From Diphasiastrum complanatum (Eukaryota; Streptophyta; Lycopodiopsida; Lycopodiales; Lycopodiaceae): a stretch of DNA of 64,000 nucleotides. Made by a program: the position numbers and the translations under genes. The stretch lies in contig CM055111.1 of the NCBI GenBank assembly GCA_029204225.1, forward strand, positions 24,297,874 to 24,361,873, in the 5' to 3' direction. The first letter of the stretch is position 1. Each line of letters opens with the position of its first letter. Under the pieces are notes generated by a model. The model did no database searches. It was not told where the DNA came from and saw nothing but the letters and a program-made list of their open reading frames with translations. Below are positions 10,540 through 20,400 of this stretch, in pieces.

Positions 10540-11060
10540 GCATGTAAGTAACTCTCCTTATGTAATTTGATTGGAGCATTTGCTGGAAGGTGTTAACCAT
10601 TATGCAAGTGTGTTTTCAGGTTCTTAACAGGTTGAGGAACATTCTCATGTGAAGTGATCTTAGATCTACATCTAAACACCAAGATTTGACAAGATAGTGA
10701 AGCTAGTCTTGTGATTCACTAAGTGCGCTCATTCATTCACCTCTAAATCTTGTATTTATCACTTGCTGGAGTTTATAAACTTTTAGAAGTGTGGTTTACA
10801 TGTGGTTTTACAGGTTGAATCAATATCTTAGTGTGTTGATCATATGTTGATCAAGTTTGTTCATTACTAGGTAATCTTGGCATCCTAGTTTTGGGTATTT
10901 TCTAAGAATGCAAGTAACTCTTCACACCATAACTTGATTTGGTCACTTGCTGGAAAGTTTGAGAGCTTAAGCAAGAGTGTGTTCAGGTTGGTTTGATTTT
11001 GTAATCCATTCTTAGTGTGTGCAAAGTGTTGCATGTGTTTCAATCTTCCTTTCTATGCTT
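10540..11060 (+). repeat. Three degenerate ~183-bp repeats in the element B leader
   Basis: Three diverged units share the anchor TTGCTGGA (10580, 10763 and 10947, about 183 bp apart). Before the anchor comes an AAGTAACTCT...TTGATT block in units 1 and 3. After it come AAGTGTG or AGAGTGTG, CAGGTT and CTTAGTGTG blocks. The same array occurs in the element C leader (about 21560-22090). In an untranslated leader such repeats could hold packaging or dimerisation signals; this is inference. Confidence 0.55.
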
Positions 11061-11198
11061 GGAAACCATCTAGGTTCAAGATAGAAGTGTTTTAGGGTCC
11101 TAAATCTTCATAGATCTCTTTATCTATCATTTGTTGAGAGAAAAGTGAGTGCTAAGTGCTTTAGGACAGAACCTAAAAGTTGAAGAAACATTAGAATC

Positions 11199-14100
11199 AT
11201 GGCTTCCAATGGTGGGATCATGCTAGAGTCTAGTGAAAGGTTGAGTTCATCAAACTACTCTACTTGGAAAGTGAGGATGGAGTCCTTACTTGAGTTGAAT
11301 GAACTCATGGACATAGTTGCAGAAATTGAAGAGAGACCTCTCACACTTCAAGAGCAACAAAGGTTTGATAAGAAGGCCAAAAGGGCTCTTCATATCATTA
11401 AAATGAATGTTACAAATGAACTTCTCAAGGAAGTTGGAAAGTGTCAAAGTGCAAGTGAGGCATGGAATGCCTTAAAGAAGCTCTTTGAATCAAAGTCCAC
11501 ATCTAGGGTATTGACCCTAAGGAGACAAATATTTTCTAGTAGGCAAAGAGAGGGTGAAAGTGCTCATGCATTTATCTTGAGAGTTAAGTCCCTAAGTGAT
11601 GATTTAGCATGCATTGATGAGAACATAAAAGATGGTGAAATAGTCCAAGTTATGTTGAATGGTTTGCTAAATGAACATGCTAACCTTGTGCAAAGTTTTG
11701 CCATTCAAAGAGTCTTGCCAAGTGTGGTTGACTTGCAAGAAATCTTATTGGCTGAAGAACATAGGTTGCAATCAAAGCTTGATGGTGCATCCTTGCAAGG
11801 TGGAGGTGAAGAGGCTTTCTTCACAAAAGGCAAATTCAAGGGCAAAGGTAAAGGCAAAGGGAAATGGTCCAAAGGTGGTAACTTTGATCATGATGATCAC
11901 TCTTCCTCTTCCTCTTCTACTAAGAACAATAAGTCAAAGTTCAAGTGCTTTTATTGTGGGATAAAAGGACATTTTGCAAATGAATGCCATAAGAAACAAA
12001 ATGCTAGATCTAGGTTGAGATCTAATGTACTTCTTGGAGATGATAATTGTTGTGCTAACTTGGCAAGCTTTGGTGAATCTATGGTCAATTTTTTGGATCC
12101 ATTGGATCTTGAAGATGCACTAGTGTTACCTACTAGTCATATGGAGTCATGTGGAGCTAAATTAGCATCATGTTTGTACTCTTCTACTCATGGACTTCCA
12201 AGGCTTGGTGGTTCTTCAATGGTGCTAGATGGCAAGTGCAAAAATGGAAAAGGTAAGGAAGGAGCTAACTTCATCAATGGAGTTGATGAAGATTCTTCTT
12301 TGGAAGTGATTGTTGCTAATGACTTGTTTGTTCATATGGAAAAAGATGGAGATGCTAAGTGTCATTCTTTGCAAGAAGATGGTTGTTCTTCTAATTCTTT
12401 TCATATTGATGTATGTAATCATGTGGGAAAAGATGATGGTGCTTTGAGCATGCTTGAAGGAAATGGTTCTTTTACATCTTTTTGTGATAAAGTCATTTGT
12501 GCAACAAGTGGTGTCACATTTCTTCATAAAAAGAGTAGATCAAAGGTTTCTATCATGAGACTTGGTGAGGGAGATCACAAGTCAAAAGGAAGAGAAGTAT
12601 GTGAAGTGTTCAAAGTAGGATGTACTTTGAATGATGTTTTTATGAACGATAGTGAGGAAGAATCATTATCATATGACTCATTACCTAAATCATTGAGTAG
12701 AAGTTCATGTTTGAAAAGAGAGAGTACTTCAATCACTCTTATGTTGAAGGTACTAAGGATTCTTTTCTTGGCTTCTAATATTCAAGAGTCTTCTACTTCT
12801 TATGGTGCAACTATCAAGAGGGAGGTTTCTAACTTTTGTGGTGCTAGCATTAAGAGGGAGTCTTGTGAAGGAAAGGGCAATGGAAGAGTGATTCTTGGGA
12901 AGATCCAAAGCATGGATCTAACATCTCTTCATCAACTCAAAGCATTCTATGATTGTGGTGGATTGTTCATTCATGGTCAAGATGGCAAAAGGTTGGTTGA
13001 AGAAGACTACATGGAGCAACTCAAGTGGCAACTTCTTCAAGGCAAGGGAGATATCATTGGTGAGCTTATTGAGGTTTGTTATGAACTCAAGAGGGCTGTT
13101 TTGATTAGGTTTGATACTCATCTTCACCTACTCTACTTCATGTTAAATGGAAATGTTGGAATCTATCTTTTGGTTTATGATGGTGGCATTGTTTTCACTA
13201 ACTATAGTGAAGGGTCAAATTTGAGCATTGATGAGATCTTGTGGGATCTTATTCATGTGTTTGAGAGGGAGTATCTTCAGAGTTTCAGATCTGAATATGT
13301 TCACATATGCAAGATCTTTGATGTCTTATTGGAAGATCAAGAGGTTGATCTTGGATTGCTTCATCAACACCAAGAGACAAGTGGCAATTCGAAGCTAGTG
13401 AAAAGCATCAAAGAAGAGACAAATGGTCAAGGCATTTTGGATCTGTTTTTACAGGTTCTTGAAGGTTCAAGTAAGGTCTTTGGAGCTGCAAGGAAGTGTC
13501 TTCTTACTCTACCTCACTTGCCTAATCTCATGTATGAACATTGTTATGTCAATGTGTTGAAATTGTCAAATTTCAATAAAACTAGTTCCATAGTTTTGCA
13601 TCCTTTGGATCTTGGAGATGGAATAGTTATCATTGCTGGTTTGTATGATCAAGTACATGAATTCATTCAGATCTTGAAAGGTATTGAAGTGGTCAATATG
13701 TTTTCTTTTGAACAAAGTTCAAGATCTAGTATTCTAGTGTTGGCAAATTGGCAACTTGTTGACATTGTAGGATCAAGCGTTGTGTGCAAATCTTGTGGAG
13801 GTACTTCAAGTATTTCAAGTTCAGGTTTTGGTCATTCAAATGGAGTAGGGAACACATCTTTTTGGCATTCATTCACTCAAAGGCTTTCATGGATTGAAGA
13901 TCTACAAAGGCAAGGTGGTGATGGAAGTTCATTCATGGAGATACATGTTGCATTCACTATATGTATAGTGAAATGTGGAGGAGGCATGCAAACACTTGTT
14001 GATCACTTTCATTTACAACTTGTTTGCTGCTATTTTACAGAGAAACCAGAGATGGATACATGGAGGAATTCATTAATTGAGATTCTATGTTCTTTTACAT

Positions 14101-14291
14101 GTACCATTTTTATGATTCTATGTAAAATTGATGTAAGAAATAGTGAAGCATCCTATATGGACACTATTATCTATATCAATTATGTTGTGTCCTATTTTGT
14201 ACATATTAGGATCCTTGAGAAGAGATCTATTCTGATGATGGAGATCATTCTTAAGTTGGAACAAAGTAGTGTTGTAAAACTAGCAAGTTAA
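11199..14291 (+). CDS. Gag fused to a long unrecognised extension (element B)
   Basis: This is a single 1030-codon frame. Residues 1-266 are copia gag, nearly identical to element C: the STWKVRMESLLEL core, a KGKGKGKGK basic run, then the CCHC knuckle CFYCGIKGHFANEC at about 250-263. Directly after HKK the sequence leaves the C polyprotein, and about 765 residues follow that match no retroelement enzyme I know. There is no DSG, no integrase DDE pattern and no YVDD. The extension is rich in Ser, Leu and Gly and has a short internal repeat (ATIKREVSNFCG / ASIKRESCEG). Hydrophobic stretches occur late (about 945-1000). The last residues (VVKLAS) and the 3' flank again resemble the end of C pol (LKLASNVEEGV), so pol looks replaced between fixed ends. 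A frame this long without stops argues against random filler, but its function is unknown. Confidence 0.8.
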   Translation: MASNGGIMLESSERLSSSNYSTWKVRMESLLELNELMDIVAEIEERPLTLQEQQRFDKKAKRALHIIKMNVTNELLKEVGKCQSASEAWNALKKLFESKSTSRVLTLRRQIFSSRQREGESAHAFILRVKSLSDDLACIDENIKDGEIVQVMLNGLLNEHANLVQSFAIQRVLPSVVDLQEILLAEEHRLQSKLDGASLQGGGEEAFFTKGKFKGKGKGKGKWSKGGNFDHDDHSSSSSSTKNNKSKFKCFYCGIKGHFANECHKKQNARSRLRSNVLLGDDNCCANLASFGESMVNFLDPLDLEDALVLPTSHMESCGAKLASCLYSSTHGLPRLGGSSMVLDGKCKNGKGKEGANFINGVDEDSSLEVIVANDLFVHMEKDGDAKCHSLQEDGCSSNSFHIDVCNHVGKDDGALSMLEGNGSFTSFCDKVICATSGVTFLHKKSRSKVSIMRLGEGDHKSKGREVCEVFKVGCTLNDVFMNDSEEESLSYDSLPKSLSRSSCLKRESTSITLMLKVLRILFLASNIQESSTSYGATIKREVSNFCGASIKRESCEGKGNGRVILGKIQSMDLTSLHQLKAFYDCGGLFIHGQDGKRLVEEDYMEQLKWQLLQGKGDIIGELIEVCYELKRAVLIRFDTHLHLLYFMLNGNVGIYLLVYDGGIVFTNYSEGSNLSIDEILWDLIHVFEREYLQSFRSEYVHICKIFDVLLEDQEVDLGLLHQHQETSGNSKLVKSIKEETNGQGILDLFLQVLEGSSKVFGAARKCLLTLPHLPNLMYEHCYVNVLKLSNFNKTSSIVLHPLDLGDGIVIIAGLYDQVHEFIQILKGIEVVNMFSFEQSSRSSILVLANWQLVDIVGSSVVCKSCGGTSSISSSGFGHSNGVGNTSFWHSFTQRLSWIEDLQRQGGDGSSFMEIHVAFTICIVKCGGGMQTLVDHFHLQLVCCYFTEKPEMDTWRNSLIEILCSFTCTIFMILCKIDVRNSEASYMDTIIYINYVVSYFVHIRILEKRSILMMEIILKLEQSSVVKLAS

Positions 14292-14294
14292 GTT

Positions 14295-14304
14295 GAAGAG
14301 GGAG
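14295..14304 (+). promoter_or_regulatory. Element B polypurine tract
   Basis: GAAGAGGGAG directly precedes the 3' LTR. Element C has the same tract. Confidence 0.8.
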
Positions 14305-14951
14305 TGTGAAAATTGTCAACATTTCCTTGTCTAGTTTTAGGCCAAAATTGCTAAAAATGGCACATAGTTTAGGATCTGACTTTTCACACGTGTGAAACAG
14401 GTCTAGATATTTTTAGTAAGTGTATTTTTTCAGTATGAAGAAGTGTCAAACTTCAAGACCTTCGAAATGAGTCCATTTTCATGTATTTTGGACATATATG
14501 CCAATTTTACCTATATAGGGCATATTTTAGGTAAGGAGGGTCTAGAAAGAGGAGAGAGAGTCATCTCTCTCAGCTATATATAGCAGGTAGGCCGTGGAGA
14601 AACAGGTTGGAGCAGATCCATTGTATTCATTTGCTTAATGAGAGATTTTTCTATTGGGTTCTCCTTCCATTGTTGGCATTGTGTAGTGATTGAGTTCAAG
14701 CTTTGTGTGTATGATCTTAGGTGCTTTCCAAAAGTGGTAGGCTGATGTATTATGGACTGTATAATGCTATTTTGGGCCGCACTTGATGTTTATGGAAGTT
14801 TCCATTTGTGATAAATGCTTTTTGATCAAGTTCTTTGCATTCTAGGTAGCATAGAATGTGTTGCCAATTCCTAGCTTATGTAGTTTGGAGTGCAAGCATT
14901 CAAGCCAATGATCTTGGAGTTTAGATCCACTTAGGATCTGTATTTTTTCAC
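14305..14951 (+). repeat. Element B 3' LTR
   Basis: Repeat of 9380-10026 with one internal substitution seen. At the outer end it has six Ts instead of five and lacks the final A of CACA. Confidence 0.92.
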
Positions 14952-15076
14952 TGATCCATAGCTTGGAGGCTAGATCCGTTCGATCTAGGTTTGGTTGGGT
15001 TGGTTTGTCCACCATCAGGTTCCCTTGTGTTGCTTGTGATTGGCATTCTTAGAATAGGGTCCTTGGATTGAGGACT
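14952..15076. other. Flank of element B, possible remainder of a gypsy LTR
   Basis: This lies between element B and the minus-strand gypsy RT fragment. It may continue the LTR split at 3047 and 9379. No coding sequence was seen. Confidence 0.3.
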
Positions 15077-16825
15077 TTATATGTTAGTTCCATTCAATCG
15101 ATCTATGGGATTGTCCATCCTGGGCAACATGTATTTATTTTTAACTGTAAGCTTGTTCAGACCCTTGTAATCTACACATAGCCAAAAACTCCCATCTTTC
15201 TTACTCTTAAGAAGGATAGGTGCTCCCCATGGAGATTTACTTGGTCTTATATGTCCCATCCTAAGATACTCCTCGATCTGCCTAGCCACATCCTCCTCTT
15301 CCTTCTGACTAAACCGATATGGTTGTTTGAAGATAGGATGACTATCGGGCAAAAGATCTATCTTATGATCCACCGACCGAGTGGGTGGTAGTCCATAAGG
15401 TAGCTGCTTGGGAAAAACTTCACTAAACTTTTGATTTAAACCTTGCAAAAGCTGTTGTTCTTGATGTGAATTTTCGGTGTTAAAGCATGAAAACACATTC
15501 ACATCCCCAACATCACAATGCATACGAGATTTCAAAAGCAAGTGAAAGAGTTCATACTTAGAATCATGAAGTTTTTCAATTAATTCAGCCGAGGAAATCA
15601 TCGACGATGGAAGTACATCGGTCTCTTCAGAAATAGAGACAATCTGATCAAACTTATTTTTAAATACGATAGAATGATTTTTAAAATCTATCTCTAAAGA
15701 GTCTGATTTGCCAAAAAACCATTCATACCCCAAAATTACATCAGTCCGGTCCAGATTCATGACATGGAAATCCAACGGCTCAACATAGTCCTGCATCCGA
15801 AGCTCTAAGTTCGAGACTTTGACATCCCAAATCTCAGTGTCCGACCCTGAGACAAGACAGACCATGTAACGATGATCACTGGCCATGGTGGGCACTCAGA
15901 GCTTCTGCACAAGTCGAGCATTCAAAAAATTGTGAGTACGACCTCAATCAAATAGCACATTCATGTCTTTCCCTAACATATTGCCTCTTACACGAAACAA
16001 TTCATTAGGCTTGAAAGAGAGTGCACTAAAGTTACAAGTACAGTCACAATTATTCAACAAATTGACTTCCAATTTACCTGCTGATAAATCCACAGTCATG
16101 AAACTTGACGACTTCAGGACACTATTTGGCATGGTGCCCGGGTTTGTTGCAGAGGAAACACAGATTTTATTTAAGTGCCGTTAACTGTGCCTTGTCTTTG
16201 ACCACCAATTTTTTCTTATTCTTCTTCTTCTTTGACTGTAGGTATGCTTCTGCTTCCAGCTCGTCAAAAAACTGCTTCTTATGCTTGTTAGATTTTTCTT
16301 GCTTGGGTTTCGGGGCCATTTGGCCATGCATGTTTTTTCGTGATGCAACAACTGTACTATCATAGGCTTTCGCCACACACGGATAGCATCCTCTAGTGAG
16401 TTAAGGATATTACGTTTGCATTCATTTTGATAGTCAGCTGGCATTCTGGCAATAAATTGCCACTGTGCTAATTTACGATCAAATAGCAGCACTTTGGCCA
16501 AAGAGTCCAAGAACTCTTGGACATAACCGTCCAGTTCTCGGTTGTCCATTTTGCAGCTGATAAACCGAATATACAGCTTGGAATCGTTTATCATGACAAA
16601 AGCTTTCCGGAATTCTGTCAAGAATCCAGCCCAAGTCACCAATTTCATGGAAAGTTCCCTCCACCAAGAAGAGGCTTTACCTCCCAGAAACAATAGAACC
16701 GGTGATATTCGTTTATCTTCAAGGATATTGTGCAAGCTAAAATAGCTTGTCCAACGGTTTATCCAGTCTTCAACAACTTGCGAGCATTTAAACTTTTTAT
16801 CGCCGAAAAATATTTTTGGCTGGTA
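15077..16825 (-). pseudogene. Ty3/gypsy gag-protease-RT fragment (larger part)
   Basis: On the minus strand this reads, in order: a retrotransposon gag core (GGKASSWWREL, FLTEFRKAF, DGYVQEFLDSLAK, about 16735-16390), an aspartic protease region (about 16130-15600) and the start of RT (YRFSQKEEEDVARQIEEYLRMGHIRPSKSPWGAPILLKSKKDGS..CVDYKGLNK). RT stops after NPIDRLNG near 15085, before its catalytic YxDD box, so the element is truncated. The protease active-site Ser is replaced by a TGA stop (FD-stop-G-RTHNF, about 15944), and frames also shift near 16180-16380. Element C interrupts gag at the TGGTA site (16821-16825); the gag start continues at 23262-23506. This copy is dead. Confidence 0.85.
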
Positions 16826-17480
16826 TGTGAAAAATACAGATCCTAAGTGGATCTAAACTCCAAGATCATTGGCTTGAATGCTTGCACTCCAAACTACATA
16901 AGCTAGGAATTGGCAACACATTCTATGCTACCTAGAATGCAAAGAACTTGATCAAAAAGCATTTATCACAAATGGAAACTTCCATAAACATCAAGTGCGG
17001 CCCAAAATAGCATTATACAGTCCATAATACATCAGCCTATCACTTTTGGAAAGCACCTAAGATCATACACAATAGCTTGAAGACAATACACACAACAATG
17101 CTCTCAATGGAGGAAGAAACAATGACAATGATCTATTGATCTCAATGAAGCATACAAAAGGTTTCTCCAACCTGTTCTCCACGACTTCCCTACTATTTAT
17201 GGATGAGGAAGATGACTCTCTCTCCTCTCTCTAGAAGGTACTTGACCCTAGATATTCCCCATATAGGAAAAATAGCTAAAAATGGCTTATATGACCAAAA
17301 TACATCAAAATGGTCTCATTTTGAAGGGTATGAAGTTTGACACTTCATCATACTGAAAAAATACAGTAAATAAAAACATTGTGGCCTGGTTCACACGTGC
17401 AAAACTCCAGAACCAAAACTATTTACAATTTTAGCCAATTTAGGCCTCAAACTAGCTAGGAAATGTTGACAATTTTCACA
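16826..17480 (-). repeat. Element C 3' LTR
   Basis: 655-bp repeat of 22602-23256. On the minus strand it carries a half version of the palindrome (GCACGTGTGAA) and a TATA-like CCATAAATAG. Confidence 0.95.
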
Positions 17481-20400
17481 CTCCCTCTTCAACATTGGAT
17501 GCTAGTTTCAACATAGTCTTTGAGCACATTCCAAGATTAGATCTATGCATTAAATATAGGTCCTTTCCCAATGGTTTGGTGAAGATATCAGCCACACACT
17601 CCTTTGAAGAGACATGTTGAAGCTCCACCTCTTTGGCAATGACTTGATCTCTCACAAAATGGTGAGCAATCTCAATGTGCTTGCTCCTTGCATGAAAAAC
17701 AGGATTGCTTGCCAAGCTTTGGGCTGAAAGGTTATCACAAAGTATGATTGGAGTCTTCTCTGGTTCCAGCAAGTGAAGATCCAATAACATCCTCTTGATC
17801 CAAAGAATCTCCTTGGTGCATGTTGTTAATGCCTTGTACTCGGCTTCGGTGGAAGATAGAGAGATAGTTGGTTGCTTCTTTGATAGCCATGAGACCACTC
17901 CATCTCCAAGATAGATTGCAAAGGCACTTGTTGACTTCCTATCCATTTGATCACCTGCAAAATCTGAATCTGAAAATCCACAAAGGTTAGGTGTAGTACC
18001 TCCATACAAGATGCCAAAATCTCTAGATCCCGAGATGTATCTAAGTACTCTCTTTCCTAGCTTCCAATGAGCCTCACTAGGATCTTGCATAAATTGACTT
18101 AGTTTACCAACCACAAAGCTTAGATCAGGTCTTGTGATGGTTAACCATATAAGAGATCCTATTAGCTTTCTATAGAGAGTAATGTCCTTGAAGGATCTTT
18201 CATTACTTCTTGTAGTTAGCTTTACATTTGATTCCATAGGAGTAGAAACAACTTTACAATCTTCCATATGAAACCTTTTTAGAATAGAGTTAACATACTT
18301 TTCTTGACATATGAATGTAGATTTAGAAGTTCTAATAATCTCTATTCCTAAGATATAATGAAGTTTACCAAGATCTTGAATTTCAAACTCTCTTTTGAGT
18401 GCCATCTTGATTTCATCTATATCTAGATTGTTACCACCACTTAAGATAATGTCATCAACATAGATCAAAAGTAAAGTGATATCATTTTCATTCAATCTAA
18501 AGTAGAGAGAATGATCATACTCACTCATAACAAAGTTTTGAGAAAGTAAGAAGGAATTGAGCTTAGCATACCAACTCCTTGGTGCTTGCTTTAGCCCATA
18601 CAAACTCTTTTGGAGATAGCACACATGATTAGGCTCATCATGTGAAACATAGCCCTCGGGTTGCTCCATGTAAATATCTTCTTCAAGATCACCATTCAAG
18701 AAGGCATTAGTAACATCCATTTGCCACATATCCCAATCATAAAGAGTTGCAAGAGAGATTAGGATTCGAATAGTTACCATCTTTGCCACGGGTGCAAAGG
18801 TCTCATCATAGTCAATACCATATTCTTGAGCATACCCCTTTGCCACCAACCTTGCCTTGTACTTGTTGATTGATCCATCTTGATTTGTCTTGATCTTGAA
18901 GATCCACTTACAACCAATTGCCTTCTTGTCCTTTGGAAGCTTTACCAACCTCCATGTGTTGCTTTTGATGAGTGCTTGATGCTCATGATCCATGGCTTGG
19001 ATCCATTCCTTCTTTTGAATTGCTTCACCTACACAAGTTGGTTCATCAAAAGAGGTAAGAAAAGCAAAGTTAGAGTTGTCCACCACTTGCTTTCCTTTTT
19101 CATCATAGGTTAGCCTTGATGGCTTAGCCCTTTGCCTTTGAGTCTTCCTTGAAGTTTGCTTTGGAGTGGCATCTCCATCTTCATCCAAGACATCTTGCAC
19201 ATCATGATGATTAGTAGGCACATCAACATCAACATCAACAACATTGGAAACATTCTCTTCATGAAAGATGACATCCCTACTTATGACAACTTTCTTTGTA
19301 GAAGGAATGTACACTTTGTAAGCCTTGCTTACTTCACTATAGCCAACAAACACACCCTTCTTTGATGAAGGATCTTCTTTAGTTCTATCATCAAGTGTGA
19401 TATTGACAAAACATGTACATCCAAAGATCCTACAATGCTTGACACTCGGCCTTCTACCATAAAGAACCTCATGAGGAGTTTTACCATCCAAGGAAGCACT
19501 TGTCCATCTATTACATAGATAGTTAGCACATGCTAAAGCTTCCCCCCAAAAAGACTTAGCAAGATTAGCATGTAGTCTCATTGCCTTGGCACATTCACAA
19601 AGGGTTCTATTCTTCCTCTCGGCCACTCCATTCTGTTGCGGAGTCCTAGGACTAGACATCTCCCTCTTAATCCCATGTGCTATACAAAAGTCTTTGAACC
19701 TATTTGAGGTGTATTCCCCTCCATTATCAGATCTTAAGCATTTGATCTTTGTATTGAATTGGTTTTCCATTTCATTCTTGAACTTGACAAATGCAGCAAA
19801 CACTTCATCCTTACTTTTAAGAAGATAGATCCAAGTATACCTACTAAAGTCATCAATGAAAGTTGCATACATCTTTGCCCCACCATTGCTAGTTGTACTA
19901 GAAGAATGAATATCAGAATGCACAAGTTGAAAAGCTTCTTTAGATCTAGAAGTAGATCTAGAATAAGCAAGTCTATGAGATTTGGACAAGGCACAATGTT
20001 CACAAACACTATTGTTTGCAACAAGACTTTTAGGGAGACCAAGAACAAGCTCTTTCTTTGCCATTACCTCCAAAGATTTGAAGTTGGGATGGCCCAACCT
20101 CTTGTGCCAAACTTCTTGGTTTGTCAATTGCTCCCTAGCCATACATCCTTCATGATTAGAGATCACACATGCATCAAGCTTGAAAAGTTTACCATGCCTC
20201 CTACCTTGAGCAATCAAGGATCCACATTTACTTATCAAACATGCATCTCCAATGAACTCCACATCAAGTCCTTTGTCAATCATTTGACTTACACTAAGCA
20301 AATTCTTAGTGATTGAAGGAATGTACAAAACATTTTCAAGATTTGCTTTCCTATTTGTTGAAAGGGAAATAGGAATAGTGCCTATGCCTTTGATGTCACA

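Larger units (their letters stand above)
9380..14951 (+). mobile_element. Element B: non-autonomous copia retrotransposon with gag but no pol
   Basis: This 5.6-kb element lies on the plus strand with LTRs of 647 bp (9380-10026 and 14305-14951). The inner LTR ends read TGTGAAAA and TTTTCACA. The order is primer site (10027-10038), a 1.16-kb leader, one 1030-codon frame (11199-14291), and a polypurine tract (14295-14304). The frame carries gag and then unknown sequence; no protease, integrase or RT motif is present. The LTRs differ at one internal base (the run near 14545) plus an extra T at the very end, so insertion was recent. The right edge is imperfect: ATTGA precedes the element (9375-9379), but only CAC-TGA remains at 14949-14954, as if three bases (AAT) were lost at the LTR/target junction. 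R-U5, leader and gag nearly equal those of element C, its likely helper. Confidence 0.88.

Noticed and set aside
12225-13127. Minus-strand frames opposite the element B extension as an antisense captured gene
   Set aside because: They are short (69-100 codons), overlap the much longer plus-strand frame and carry no recognisable domain.
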